This document shows, piece after piece, positions 16,646 through 26,155 of a DNA stretch of 64,000 bases (positions are counted from its first letter, which is position 1; each line of letters opens with the position of its first letter). Source of the stretch: an uncultured Dehalococcoidia bacterium (GTDB lineage: Bacteria; Chloroflexota; Dehalococcoidia; Lucifugimonadales; UBA1123). The notes below the pieces were generated by a model, which saw only the letters and a program-made list of their open reading frames with translations, was not told the DNA's origin and made no database searches. The stretch covers positions 1 to 64,000 of the forward strand of contig CATOSI010000004.1 of assembly GCA_951812505.1 (NCBI GenBank), written 5' to 3'. The position numbers and the translations under genes are program-made.

Positions 16646-17058
16646 TGGCAATTTTAATAGCAGGGCTTGCCGCCGGTGTATTCATGGCCCAGATCTTCAT
16701 CACGGTGGGCTGCTTGACAGCATTCTTCGCTCTCAAAGATCCACCGCCTGCCTTGGCGGTAATGCTCGCCCGGTTCCCTCCGGGCGTCTTCGTGATGACT
16801 ATTGTGTTCTTTGCCTATCCCCTGTGGGGTGTCATCGGCATTGTTGCGGCGTTTCTGTTCATTGCCCTTGAGAACGGGGCGCCGGGCGGAGGCTTGGGCA
16901 GCCCAAACATGGTGTACACAATCAGCGTTACACTTGCCGCTATTGCTCTCGCGCTCCCAATAGCCATTCTTGCCAGACGACTCTGGCCCGGCGTTGCTGG
17001 CATGACCGTCGCCTCTATAGCGATATTCGGATGGCTCCTCCCGCTCCTTGCGTCTTGA
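16645..17058 (+). CDS. small polytopic membrane protein, unknown
   Basis: A 137-residue protein with four or more hydrophobic helices and no charged core; it is not a recognised family. The start is the ATG that overlaps the ispE stop by one base. The hydrophobic pattern begins exactly at this ATG, whereas the upstream part of the same frame is the shadow of ispE. Function is unknown; linkage to ispE may be only transcriptional. Confidence 0.75.
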   Translation: MAILIAGLAAGVFMAQIFITVGCLTAFFALKDPPPALAVMLARFPPGVFVMTIVFFAYPLWGVIGIVAAFLFIALENGAPGGGLGSPNMVYTISVTLAAIALALPIAILARRLWPGVAGMTVASIAIFGWLLPLLAS

Positions 17059-17113
17059 CGCCTCGATGGACGCTTTCCCCTGTATTCTGACCGAACTGTT
17101 CTTGGGTTGAGAC

Positions 17114-19990
17114 ATGGCTTCTGCGGTATCATTACCTAATACTTTCAATGAGTTGAATATTCGCATGACCAACGCCAGACTTTCGGGACTCCGGGAATGG
17201 GTCGCATTCGAGCTTGAGACGACAGGACTCTCGCCCAGAACCGATGAGATTATAGAAATCGGCGCTGTCAAGTTCACCGCCAGCGAGATAGTTGCCGAAT
17301 TCCAGACGTTTATCAACCCCAACCGGCAGGTTCCCAAATTCATCACAGGCTTGACTGGAATCACTCAGTCCGACGTCAATTCCGCCCCAACCATCTCAGA
17401 AGTCGCACCGGAGTTCTCGGATTTTGTGCAGGGCGCCACTTTGATTGCCCACAACGCCGATTTCGACATGGGCTTCCTGCGCGAGAGTGGCATCTCGCTG
17501 GTAAACCCTGTGTGCGACACGATGGAACTGGCCCAGCTAACGCGGCTTTACGCAAGTTCATATGCACTCGATCAACTGTCGAAGGCGGAATCTTACTCCC
17601 TCGACAGGGCACACCGCGCACTGCACGATGCACGCGCAGTTCGTAGTGTATTTATGGCTCTCATAACAGACCTGGCCGATATGGATCCCACCCTTCTGGC
17701 ACAGTTCAGAAGGCTCTCTGAACGTTCAGGCTGGCAGATTGCCGCCTTGCTCGATTCGGCCCGGGAGTTCACTCCTTCGTACTCGACACGGTCCCGCGCC
17801 GGATCAGCTTCCGGCATAGACGAGAGCGCGCTTTTCGAGAGGCTGGCGCAACCTCCTCCGTTAAGAGCCATTTCGCAGTCTATAGAGATTGATCCCTACC
17901 TCGTAGCTGAAGCGCTGTCGTCGGGCAGTGAATTCGCCGGCAGCGTCCCCGACTTCGAAGAGCGTCCTCAGCAGATAGAAATGGCAACAGCCGTGGTCGA
18001 AACCATAAACTCGGGCGGCAGGCTGATGGTCGAAGCCGGGACCGGAGTTGGCAAGTCGCTTGCCTATCTGTTGCCCGCTGCCCTCTACGCCGTCGCCAAT
18101 GATAAGCGGGTCGTAATCTCCACCAACACGATCAACCTTCAGGAGCAGTTGATTCGGAAAGACCTGCCCATGGTCAAGGATGCTCTGAGCGCCGTTGATC
18201 GGGATCTGGCCGAAAAGATGCGATTCACCCAGCTCAAGGGCAGAGCGAACTACCTTTGCTACAGGCGTTGGAGGCAGGCCGCTTCCTCCGGTGACCTTGA
18301 AGCGAATCTTGCCCGTCTGTTGGCCAAGACAATGCTCTGGATGCCCGAGACCAACACGGGCGACCGGGCGGAGTTGAACCTGGGACCCAGGCCCGCCGCC
18401 TCCGCTTGGAGCAGACTGTCGGCTGAGCGGGCTCATCAGTGTCCGTCCCAGACTGGACCTTGCTTTCTGAAATCCGCGCGAGATAGGGCCGCCGGCTCGC
18501 ACGTAATAGTCGTAAACCATGCGCTGCTGCTTTCAGACATCGCCGCCGGCGGGAGCGCGATTCCTGATTATGACGTCCTCATCCTGGACGAGGCGCACCA
18601 CCTGGAGGACCAGGCCACGCGCCAGCTGGGATACTCGATTAGCCCGAGTAGCATAGACGATCTGCTGTCCGAACTCTTAGGAGAAAGAGGACTGCTTTCT
18701 CAATGCGCTCAGGCTGCACAAAGGAGCGCGCTGGCAGAGTCTCGCAAGGAATCTGCCAGTCAGTCAGTCTCACTCGCGATATTGACGGTACAGAGATTGC
18801 GAGAACAAGCCTCCGGGCTGTTTCGTGAGATCGCCGGTCAGGTGTTCCCTCGTAGAGCGCGCTCGTCCGGCGGCTTCGCCATGGACAAGCGTCTGACGGG
18901 TACCGAAAGAAATTCACCCGGCTGGAAGGCGGTCGAAACTGCCTGGGAGAACACCGCGATTCTGTTGGGAGATCTGACCCGCACTCTGTCCAACCTCGTC
19001 ACCACAATGGAAGGCATCGAAGCCGACGACGAGCCCGGTTACCAGTCTCTGGTCTCGGATGTGGTCTCAAACGCTATGAATCTGGATACGGTAAGATCCC
19101 AGGCGGGAGAGTGCCTCGTCAATCCGACTGAAGAAAGCGTGTACTGGGTACGTGAAGTGCCCCAATCCTCCGATGTCACACTCAACTCCGCTCCGATCTA
19201 TGTTGGGGAACTGTTGGAAGATGCGCTGTACTCGAAGAAAGATACCTTGATCATGACAAGCGCCACTCTCAGCGCGTCCGGTAGTTTCGACCACGTCTCC
19301 GGCAGACTCGGCTTCTCCGACTCTCGGCATCTCTCACTCGGTTCGCCTTTCGACTTCTACGAATCCGCCCTCTTGTATGTACCTAGAGATATGCCGCAGC
19401 CCAACGCTCCGGCGTTTCAACAAAGGGTAGAAGACCTTGTGATGGAAGCCGCAATGGCGGCTGGGGGCAGGATAATGGCGCTGTTTACCTCATATTCTGC
19501 GCTCAGAGCCACCGCGGACGCCGTTCGCGCTCCACTGAACAGGAGTGGGATACAGGTTCTCGCGCAAGGTACGGATGGCTCTCCGATGCGAATTGCCGAC
19601 CGTTTTATAGAGGATCCGCGCTCGGTTCTTCTCGGCACGTCCAGCTTCTGGGAGGGAGTTGACTTCGCCGGAGATGCCCTAACGGTGTTGATTGTTGCTC
19701 GACTGCCGTTCTCTGTGCCATCTGATCCGGTATTCCAGGCTCGGGGCGAGCAGTACGACAACTCCTTCAATGAGTATGCGGTGCCGCAGGCAATCATAAG
19801 ATTCAAGCAGGGATTCGGTCGGCTGATCAGAACGAGCCGCGACAGGGGAGTGGCGATAGTCTTAGACTCACGCATAACAGGGCGACGCTACGGCAGGGAA
19901 TTCATCAATTCTCTTCCGAAGATGCGCGTTACCGACGGCAAGGGTAGTGGAGTAGGCAATACCGTCAAGAGATGGTTGGAGTATTACTGA
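17114..19990 (+). CDS. dinG: DnaQ-type exonuclease fused to DinG/XPD-type helicase
   Basis: A 958-residue two-domain protein. Residues 27-190 are a DEDDh exonuclease: the ExoI site reads AFELETTGL with Glu33 where aspartate is usual, ExoII is IAHNADFDMGFL and ExoIII is HRALHDARAV. The helicase follows from about residue 265: Walker A MVEAGTGVGKSLAYLLP, the DEAH box LDEAHHLED, and C-terminal motifs including GTSSFWEGVDFAG and QGFGRLIRT. Three cysteines (YLCY, HQCP, GPCF) lie where iron-sulfur members carry four. It resembles the Bacillus DinG fusion, implicated in DNA repair. The next gene overlaps its stop codon. Confidence 0.9.
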   Translation: MASAVSLPNTFNELNIRMTNARLSGLREWVAFELETTGLSPRTDEIIEIGAVKFTASEIVAEFQTFINPNRQVPKFITGLTGITQSDVNSAPTISEVAPEFSDFVQGATLIAHNADFDMGFLRESGISLVNPVCDTMELAQLTRLYASSYALDQLSKAESYSLDRAHRALHDARAVRSVFMALITDLADMDPTLLAQFRRLSERSGWQIAALLDSAREFTPSYSTRSRAGSASGIDESALFERLAQPPPLRAISQSIEIDPYLVAEALSSGSEFAGSVPDFEERPQQIEMATAVVETINSGGRLMVEAGTGVGKSLAYLLPAALYAVANDKRVVISTNTINLQEQLIRKDLPMVKDALSAVDRDLAEKMRFTQLKGRANYLCYRRWRQAASSGDLEANLARLLAKTMLWMPETNTGDRAELNLGPRPAASAWSRLSAERAHQCPSQTGPCFLKSARDRAAGSHVIVVNHALLLSDIAAGGSAIPDYDVLILDEAHHLEDQATRQLGYSISPSSIDDLLSELLGERGLLSQCAQAAQRSALAESRKESASQSVSLAILTVQRLREQASGLFREIAGQVFPRRARSSGGFAMDKRLTGTERNSPGWKAVETAWENTAILLGDLTRTLSNLVTTMEGIEADDEPGYQSLVSDVVSNAMNLDTVRSQAGECLVNPTEESVYWVREVPQSSDVTLNSAPIYVGELLEDALYSKKDTLIMTSATLSASGSFDHVSGRLGFSDSRHLSLGSPFDFYESALLYVPRDMPQPNAPAFQQRVEDLVMEAAMAAGGRIMALFTSYSALRATADAVRAPLNRSGIQVLAQGTDGSPMRIADRFIEDPRSVLLGTSSFWEGVDFAGDALTVLIVARLPFSVPSDPVFQARGEQYDNSFNEYAVPQAIIRFKQGFGRLIRTSRDRGVAIVLDSRITGRRYGREFINSLPKMRVTDGKGSGVGNTVKRWLEYY

Positions 19991-20871
19991 TGAACGACGA
20001 TTGGACCGCCATCCATCTCTCCGGCCCGCTGGCCTTGGCTGAGACACTCGAGAGTGGTCAGGCTTTCCGCTGGCGAAAAATCGAACGCGAAGAGTCGGAA
20101 ACCCACTATGAGGGCGTGATTTTCGGGAATCTCGTCAGAGTCAGGCAGGTCAACGGCAAAGTCATCTTTAAGTCTGACCCTGACCCTGAATCTGCGTTCA
20201 AGCCAATCCTGGAAGACTATCTCGGGCTGAACCATGATCTGGAGTCCATATACGCGGAGATAAGCTGGGATGAACAAGTTGGGAGCGCGATAGATGAGTA
20301 CCCCGGAATGCGTATCCTGCGACAGGATCCTTGGGAATGCCTTGTCGCCTTCATTTGTAGCGCGAATAACAATATCCCCCGCATCTCCCAGAATGTCGAG
20401 GACATAGCCAGCGCTTTCGGCCCGCCCATATCCGGCGCCGACACCGACCGCAGGGCGTTCCCCAGCCCGGACTCCATCGTCGAAGCCGGAGAAACTGCGC
20501 TGCGCGAACTCCGTCTTGGCTTCAGGGCAAAATACATCGCCGCCTCCGCCGAGCGCGTCGCCAACGCCGATATTGACCTATTCGCGCTCCGCGAGACTCC
20601 CTACCGTGAGGCGCTCGCCGAGATAGTTACGCTCGCCGGGGTAGCGGACAAGGTCGGCAACTGCGTCCTGATGATGTCAATGGATAAGCTGGAAGCCTTC
20701 CCGGTCGACGTCTGGATTGACCGCGCGCTCCGCGAATGGTACTTCTCCGAGTCGGAGAGCAAGAGTATGCCCAGAACACGGATGAGAGAATGGGCCCAGA
20801 AGCGATTTGGACGTTACGCCGGGTACGCGAACCAGTACCTCTTCCAAAGCCGGCGACTTCAGGGTAAGTGA
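19990..20871 (+). CDS. ogg: 8-oxoguanine DNA glycosylase, OGG1-type
   Basis: A 293-residue HhH-GPD glycosylase that removes 8-oxoguanine from DNA and can cut the strand at the resulting site. Signature segments: LESGQAFRW, QDPWECLVAFICSANNNI, and the helix-hairpin-helix LAGVADKVGNC whose lysine corresponds to the OGG1 nucleophile, followed by AFPVDVWIDR with the catalytic aspartate. The ATG at 19990 overlaps the dinG stop (ATGA), so repair of oxidised bases is coupled to the helicase/nuclease gene. Confidence 0.93.
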   Translation: MNDDWTAIHLSGPLALAETLESGQAFRWRKIEREESETHYEGVIFGNLVRVRQVNGKVIFKSDPDPESAFKPILEDYLGLNHDLESIYAEISWDEQVGSAIDEYPGMRILRQDPWECLVAFICSANNNIPRISQNVEDIASAFGPPISGADTDRRAFPSPDSIVEAGETALRELRLGFRAKYIAASAERVANADIDLFALRETPYREALAEIVTLAGVADKVGNCVLMMSMDKLEAFPVDVWIDRALREWYFSESESKSMPRTRMREWAQKRFGRYAGYANQYLFQSRRLQGK

Positions 20872-20921
20872 ACGCGCCCATTCTTGATGAAACAAGGGCC
20901 TGTGTGCTAGTTTATAGCAGT

Positions 20922-20998
20922 CGGGGAGTGGCGCAGCTTGGTAGCGCACTTGCATGGGGTGCAAGGGGTCGCTGGTTCGAATCCAGTCTCCCCGACCA
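20922..20998 (+). tRNA. tRNA-Pro (GGG)
   Basis: Cloverleaf with acceptor CGGGGAG/CTCCCCG, a D-arm GCGC...GCGC, anticodon stem CTTGC/GCAAG with loop ATGGGGT (anticodon GGG) and T-arm CTGG-TTCGAAT-CCAG. The 3' CCA is encoded (20996-20998). Confidence 0.97.
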
Positions 20999-21018
20999 TA
21001 AGTTAGAGATACGTTGAG

Positions 21019-21048
21019 GAAGGCCACCCAGTTGGGTGGCCTTATTGC
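21019..21048 (+). terminator. terminator after tRNA-Pro
   Basis: GGCCACCC (21022-21029) and GGGTGGCC (21034-21041) form an 8-bp stem with a short CAGT-type loop, followed by TTATTGCTTTC. It lies 24 bases after the tRNA. Confidence 0.8.
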
Positions 21049-21129
21049 TTTCGACATCTTGAATTCTCGTCATGCGCGGATTCTCTAGTACCAGAACCGT
21101 ATGAATATGCCATACTCTGGTCAGCTAAC

Positions 21130-21172
21130 CGTCGTTCCCGCGAAGGCGGGAACCCAGGGGTGGGGGCGGGTT
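21130..21172. repeat. family A repeat
   Basis: GTTCCCGCGAAGGCGGGAAC inverted repeat followed by the G-rich tail CCAGGGGTGGGGGCGGG. It lies in the 190-base gap between the tRNA-Pro terminator and the monooxygenase gene; nothing else is seen there. Confidence 0.8.
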
Positions 21173-21238
21173 CATGTTTGGCAAAACTACCTGGATACGG
21201 TGCTGGTGTGAAACCTTGAAGTTAGTCGGAGGTGTCCT

Positions 21239-22708
21239 ATGTCCGTTAGGTCAGGCGAACAATTTCTTGAAGGGTTGAGAGACGACAGGGAGATATGGCT
21301 GGAAGGCGAGCGGATTGACGATGTAACCACTCATCCTAAGTTGGCTCGCATGGCAAAGACGCTCGCGGGCGTTTACGACCTTCAGCATCAGCCCGATACA
21401 CGCGACCTCATGGCCTTCGAGTCTCCGACCAGCGGCGATCCAATATCGCTGTCTTATTTGATTCCCCAGTCGGTGGACGACTTGGTCAGAAGGCGGGGGG
21501 CGTTCGAAGCGACCGCGCGCCACTCCTTCGGGATGCTCGGTCGGACCCCGGATTACGTGAATGTCGTAGTGGCTGCCATGCGCCAGATGGCTGATGCTTA
21601 CGGGGAGAACGACCCGCGCTACCGCGACAATGTCATCAATTACTACGAGTATGTGAGTGAGAACGACCTTTGCCTGACGCACACGTTCGGACATCCGCAG
21701 GCCAACCGTTCCGCCGACATCAGCGAACTCGACGATCCATATATCGCGCTCGGCGTGGTGGATACCACATCGGACGGAGTGATTGTTAGGGGAGCAAGAC
21801 TGCTGGCCACACTAGCGCCGTTCTCTGACGAAATTGTGGCTCCTCTGTACAGACCGCTCCGGCCCGACCTGCCTGAATCATCGAGGTACGCTATCGGATT
21901 CGCAATTCCGGTGGCAACACCGGGGCTGAAATTCGTCTGTCGCCAGTCCTATGACCGTGGTGGGTCGGCTTTCGATTACCCACTCTCGGGCTTCTACGAC
22001 GAGATGGACTGCATGGCAATCTTCGACGACGTGCTTATCCCATGGGAGCGCGTATTCTCGTACAACGATGTGGAGCTGGGCAACGAGAACATCCGCAGGG
22101 GAAGGTGGTGGCGTCAGTACATGCAGCAGGTGGCGGTCAAGAACATCGTCAAGCTGGACTTCATGCTCGGCATTACTCACAAGATAGCTGACGCGATAGG
22201 CATCAACGTTTACAGTCACGTACAGGAGAAGATTTCCGAGATCGTTGACATAAGGGCTACTGTGCATTCATATCTTCGGGCGGCTGAGGTGGATGCTGGG
22301 CCGTACATCGGTGAGGGAGTGTGGCCCGCTGAAGAACCCTGGCACGCGATGCGCCACTGGTTCCCAGACGCGCACACTCGCATTGTTTGGATCATAGAGC
22401 AGCTATCGGCGAGTGGCCTGATGCTGACTCCTACCCAAAAAGACGTGCAGGGGCCTATCGCTGATGAGATAGCAAAGTATTACCAGGGTGCGTCCGTCGG
22501 AGCCGAGGACAGGATACGGCTTTTCAGACTTGCATGGGACCTGGTAGGGTCGCAGTTCGGTTCGAGACAGGCGTTGTACGAACGCTTCTTCAACGGGGAC
22601 ACGGTCATACTGAGACAGCGCAGGTATGCCACCTATGACTATTCGGAGGCGCTTGCCCATGTGGACCGATTCTTCGAGATGGCTTCTGAGCTCGACGGCT
22701 CCGGCTGA
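21239..22708 (+). CDS. HpaB-type flavin-dependent monooxygenase
   Basis: A 489-residue protein of the 4-hydroxyphenylacetate 3-monooxygenase (HpaB/PvcC) oxygenase family, the larger part of two-component systems that use reduced FAD from a separate reductase to hydroxylate phenolic rings. Family traits include RSGEQFLEGLRDDREIWLEG at the N-terminus, LTHTFGHPQANRS, DTTSDGVIVRGARLLAT, IPWERVFSYND and a C-terminal acyl-CoA-dehydrogenase-like helical bundle. No reductase gene is adjacent. The natural substrate cannot be told from sequence. Confidence 0.88.
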   Translation: MSVRSGEQFLEGLRDDREIWLEGERIDDVTTHPKLARMAKTLAGVYDLQHQPDTRDLMAFESPTSGDPISLSYLIPQSVDDLVRRRGAFEATARHSFGMLGRTPDYVNVVVAAMRQMADAYGENDPRYRDNVINYYEYVSENDLCLTHTFGHPQANRSADISELDDPYIALGVVDTTSDGVIVRGARLLATLAPFSDEIVAPLYRPLRPDLPESSRYAIGFAIPVATPGLKFVCRQSYDRGGSAFDYPLSGFYDEMDCMAIFDDVLIPWERVFSYNDVELGNENIRRGRWWRQYMQQVAVKNIVKLDFMLGITHKIADAIGINVYSHVQEKISEIVDIRATVHSYLRAAEVDAGPYIGEGVWPAEEPWHAMRHWFPDAHTRIVWIIEQLSASGLMLTPTQKDVQGPIADEIAKYYQGASVGAEDRIRLFRLAWDLVGSQFGSRQALYERFFNGDTVILRQRRYATYDYSEALAHVDRFFEMASELDGSG

Positions 22709-22713
22709 GACGC

Positions 22714-23685
22714 CTATCCCTCCACTGCCGATTCGATGAACTCCACTGAGACCGGGCGGCTCCACTGGTCCAGTTCGACGGCGGCCACGTCAATGCGCCA
22801 GTCACTCCAGACAACGCGGCTCTTCTGAAGAAACTCCTGGCTGGCTGCGATAATCCTGCGAGACTTGTCCGGCGAGATAGTCTCGGATGGCGCGCCGAAG
22901 CCGGATGGCTTGCGCGCTCTCACCTCGACGAAACATAGTGTGCGTTCGTCCGAGACTATCAGGTCAACCTCACCGAAGCGTGTTCTGAAGTTGCGGTTCA
23001 CTATCGTCATTCCTCGCTCTTCCAGCGCCGCCGCCGCAAACGACTCCGCCCGCTGGCCGATTGCCCTGGCGGTCTGGGGCCGGATTCTGTATGCCACTCG
23101 CCTGACAGGGGCGAAGCTCATCCTGTGAATGTGGCATGGCCCGAACTCGGCTATCGCGTCGAGGTGTCGCCTTGTAGCGTATCCCTTGTGTGCCTCGAAC
23201 CCGTAGCGCTGATACTCATCGGACAGAGACGACATGAGGCGGTCACGCTCGACCTTTGCCACGATGGAGGCAGCGGCGATGCTCAGCGACTTGGAGTCGC
23301 CCCGGATAATTGACTTCTGGGGCAGGCCGGAGGAGGGGAGGGATATGGCGTCAATCAGCAGGTGATCGGTGGCCGGTACCAATTTTGCCAGGGCGCGTCG
23401 CATTGCGCGCCTGACACTTGGGGCTATGCCTATCTTGTCTATCTCCGCGGGGGTTGTCCAGCCGACAGCGTGGTAAACCGAAGACTTTGTTATTGTGTCG
23501 TAGGCTTTCTCTCTCTGTATCGGGCTTAGCTGCTTACTGTCGCGTACAAGCTCGAAAAGGACGTCGGCGGGATTCGGTGGAAGAATGACCGCGCCCGCCG
23601 CTACCGGCCCGGCGAGGCAGCCGCGTCCGACTTCATCGAGTCCGGCTACATGCTTGAAGCCCTGACGATGAAGTTCAGTCTCCAT
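22714..23685 (-). CDS. rnhB: fusion of ribonuclease HII and YraN/UPF0102 nuclease-like domain
   Basis: A 323-residue fusion. Residues 1-205 are RNase HII: GLDEVGRGCLAGPVAAGAVIL carries the first catalytic acidic pair, DSKQLS and AASIVAKVERDR the later ones, and GYATRRHL ends the domain. Residues 210-323 are UPF0102/YraN: IGQRAESFAAAALEERGM, NFRTRFGEVDLIVSD and FVEVRARKPSGFG match its PD-(D/E)xK-like core. In most bacteria the two genes are separate neighbours. The start at 23685 is preferred; an in-frame start at 23754 falls inside a family A repeat. RNase HII removes RNA from DNA; YraN function is poorly known. Confidence 0.9.
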   Translation of the reverse strand: METELHRQGFKHVAGLDEVGRGCLAGPVAAGAVILPPNPADVLFELVRDSKQLSPIQREKAYDTITKSSVYHAVGWTTPAEIDKIGIAPSVRRAMRRALAKLVPATDHLLIDAISLPSSGLPQKSIIRGDSKSLSIAAASIVAKVERDRLMSSLSDEYQRYGFEAHKGYATRRHLDAIAEFGPCHIHRMSFAPVRRVAYRIRPQTARAIGQRAESFAAAALEERGMTIVNRNFRTRFGEVDLIVSDERTLCFVEVRARKPSGFGAPSETISPDKSRRIIAASQEFLQKSRVVWSDWRIDVAAVELDQWSRPVSVEFIESAVEG

Positions 23686-23742
23686 TTCGAAATCGGGGCT
23701 GGCATTCCTAGTACTGCGTCCATCTAGTTTTGCCAATTGTAA

Positions 23743-23786
23743 GCCCTGCCCCACCCTTGGATTCCCGCCTTCGCGGGAATGACGGT
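23743..23786. repeat. family A repeat (reverse orientation)
   Basis: Reverse-complement copy of family A: the tail CCCTGCCCCACCC precedes ATTCCCGCCTTCGCGGGAAT. It sits directly upstream of rnhB, between two genes that both read on the minus strand. Confidence 0.8.
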
Positions 23787-23847
23787 AAGATGTCGTAGCA
23801 TGGCATCTTCATATGGCTATGGTACTAGTCGCCATTGGAGACCTGCG

Positions 23848-24357
23848 CTATTCTTCGATGCCCCTCTGGATGCCGCGGATGTAGGCGACGTGGCCGACGT
23901 GCTGAGACTCTTCGACCAAGAGATGGCTGAACATATTCGCAAGCGAGTACTCCGGCCTGCGAGGGTGCGGTCTCAATGCAAGGTCGGCTTCAGAGATAGT
24001 GTCGAGGAACTTGTAGGTCTCCGCGCGCACGGCGTCGTAGTAGGCAAGCATCTGGTCCATGTCGAACGCGGGAAAGTTCGCCACCTGCTCGGCGGTGTAG
24101 CGGAAGCCGCTCTCTTTTTCTGGGAGTCCCATCTTGCCGTGCCAGTTGTCGCGCTGCCAAACCGTGTCGCGCTGCTGGGCGAAGCGCTGTACGAAGTCGT
24201 CCTCGACCCGCGCCATGTGCCACACGATGAAGTCAATATGATTCGCTTCAGGCGTGGGCTGGAATCTTCGCTCCTCGGGTGTGAGGCCCGAAAGGTGGTC
24301 CTTCAGATCGTCCAGATATTCGTCGTAGCCCAGCCTGATGAGGTCTTTGAAGTCCAA
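23848..24357 (-). CDS. DinB-family (DUF664-like) protein
   Basis: A 169-residue four-helix-bundle protein of the DinB/YfiT superfamily. The three metal-ligand histidines are probably in IVWHMARVED, MFSHLLVEESQH and the following VGHVAYIRG. Such proteins are thiol transferases (bacillithiol, mycothiol) or metal-dependent enzymes of unknown role. The start codon is the first ATG of the clean reading frame. No operon partner is evident. Confidence 0.82.
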   Translation of the reverse strand: MDFKDLIRLGYDEYLDDLKDHLSGLTPEERRFQPTPEANHIDFIVWHMARVEDDFVQRFAQQRDTVWQRDNWHGKMGLPEKESGFRYTAEQVANFPAFDMDQMLAYYDAVRAETYKFLDTISEADLALRPHPRRPEYSLANMFSHLLVEESQHVGHVAYIRGIQRGIEE

Positions 24358-24511
24358 TTTACTTCTCCGTGTGAAAGCTGTACCAATTCTCTAATCCGCG
24401 CTTCGATTCCGTACCCGTTATCCCCACTCCCTGTGGATACGCGCCTTCGCGGGTATGACGAGTGGACAACGCTCGGAATTACGTGATGGTTAGTGTCCGT
24501 TAGGATTCTTG

Positions 24512-25618
24512 TCAGCCGACCGGCGTGGCTATGGGAACCTCAAGCTCGATGTAGCCTCCACCAAGGATTCTTTCGCCCGAGTAGAAGACGACCGCCTGAC
24601 CGGGCGTAACGGCTCGCTGTGGCTCGTCGAACCTGATTTCGGCCCACCCGTCGTCCATGGGAATTACGCTTGCGGTTGCCTCTGACGCCTTGTACCTGAT
24701 CTTGGCGGTCACGTTCGTCATATCGGCAGGCGGATCGCCGGAAATATAGTTGACGCGGGAAGCCCACAGACTGGACCGGAACAGGTCTTCACTGTTGCCC
24801 AGCACGACTTCGTTGGAGTCGGCGTCTATTCGGGTTACGTACAGCGGCTTGTCGGTATTGCCGTTCAGTCCTAGTCCGCGGCGCTGACCAATGGTGAAGA
24901 ACTGTATTCCCGGGTGAGATCCGAGCACGTCGCCTTCGATGTTTACGAGATTGCCCGGTCTCGGCTTCACACGCTCGGAGACGAACTCGCGGTAGTTGTT
25001 ATTGGGTATGAAGCAAATCTCCTGGCTGTCGGGCTTGTCAGCCACCAGTAGGTCGGACTCGGCGGCGATCCGCCGAATCTCATCCTTGGGATACTCTCCA
25101 ACCGGCAGCAGCAGGCGGCTCAACTCGCTCTGTCCGAGTGTGAACAGCACATATGACTGGTCCTTGCTCGCGTCAACGCCCTTGAGCAGTTCGTAGTTGC
25201 CCTCGGCGTTCTTCCTGACGCGCCCATAGTGGCCTGTGGCGATATAGTCGGCGTCCAGAAACATCGCGCGACGGAGCAGGAAGTCGAACTTGATCTTGTC
25301 GTTGCACGCGAGGCACGGGTGGGGAGTCCTTCCCCGGTCGTACTCCTGCACGAAATAGTCAATGACGTGGGACTGGAATTCCTTCTCGAAGTTCACGAAA
25401 TAGTGCGGGACGCCGATTGCGTGGCAGACACGGCGCGCGTCGTCCACGTCCTCGACGGAGCAGCATCGCTTGCTGGTCTCGGGGACGTCGTCCCGCTCCT
25501 CGGACCACAGGCGCATCGTGACTCCGACGACGTCGTAGCCCTGGCGATGAAGAAGAAGGGCGGCGACAGACGAGTCCACGCCGCCGCTCATTGCGACTAT
25601 TACCTTACCCTTGCTCAT
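24512..25618 (-). CDS. mnmA: tRNA-specific 2-thiouridylase
   Basis: MnmA, which puts sulfur on U34 of tRNA-Lys, tRNA-Glu and tRNA-Gln. The PP-loop AMSGGVDSSVAA opens the protein, TPHPCLACNDKIKF holds the first catalytic cysteine and SQEICFIP the second, with GHYGR and the C-terminal beta-barrel ending GGGYIE. At 368 residues it is full length. Confidence 0.97.
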   Translation of the reverse strand: MSKGKVIVAMSGGVDSSVAALLLHRQGYDVVGVTMRLWSEERDDVPETSKRCCSVEDVDDARRVCHAIGVPHYFVNFEKEFQSHVIDYFVQEYDRGRTPHPCLACNDKIKFDFLLRRAMFLDADYIATGHYGRVRKNAEGNYELLKGVDASKDQSYVLFTLGQSELSRLLLPVGEYPKDEIRRIAAESDLLVADKPDSQEICFIPNNNYREFVSERVKPRPGNLVNIEGDVLGSHPGIQFFTIGQRRGLGLNGNTDKPLYVTRIDADSNEVVLGNSEDLFRSSLWASRVNYISGDPPADMTNVTAKIRYKASEATASVIPMDDGWAEIRFDEPQRAVTPGQAVVFYSGERILGGGYIELEVPIATPVG

Positions 25619-25742
25619 GGGTTCAAGCCTAGCACAGGGAAACTGGCACCATCAAACGGCGAATAGTATTCGGTTCTCAGTATTGTTGGCATTCTATAAT
25701 TTCCGCTGCCTTCAAGGTGTTGCAGTAGGGAAAATAGCTACA

Positions 25743-25782
25743 CCCAGCCCCCTTGGATTCCCGCTTTCACGGGAATGACGAG
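25743..25782. repeat. family A repeat (reverse orientation)
   Basis: Shortened reverse-complement copy: CCCCCTTGGATTCCCGC and CGGGAATGACGAG. It lies between the degenerate terminase-associated locus and mnmA. Confidence 0.7.
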
Positions 25783-25804
25783 AAATGTCAACACGGCCTA
25801 GTAG

Positions 25805-26155
25805 TCAGGGGTCTTCCGGGTCTCTTGGGACGGTGGTGCAGGGACAGGGCATATCGTCTTCGGCACACAGCCCCATCTCGCAGACCTCCCAGTCCTCATC
25901 GTCCCACCAGTCGTTGGGGTCCTCGGGAGAGGATGGAATGTCGGTGTCGGAACTGGCCAGAATCTTGTCGAACCATACCGGGTAAGGTTCCGGTTTGAGG
26001 GTGGGGCATTGGGCTTTGAGGAAGTCCTCTTTTTCGTTCCTCAACCTGCGTGCTTCGGCGCGCCGCACTTCGTTGTCGTAGGACTTTTCCAAACTTCTGC
26101 GGACTATTGAGGCGTTTATATTCAGATCATTCTGACAATACTTGTCCTCATACAT
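25805..26155 (-). CDS. hypothetical acidic, cysteine-containing protein
   Basis: A 116-residue protein of no recognised family. The N-terminal half is highly charged (YDNEVRRAEARRLRNEKEDF, probably helical) and the C-terminal half is acidic and Trp-rich (DWWDDEDWEVCEMG) with a CPC motif near the end. It begins 8 bases inside the broken upstream gene, which suggests it was the next gene of the same operon. The intact terminase locus at 46.3-48.5 kb has no equivalent of this protein. It could be decaying together with its neighbour. Confidence 0.5.
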   Translation of the reverse strand: MYEDKYCQNDLNINASIVRRSLEKSYDNEVRRAEARRLRNEKEDFLKAQCPTLKPEPYPVWFDKILASSDTDIPSSPEDPNDWWDDEDWEVCEMGLCAEDDMPCPCTTVPRDPEDP

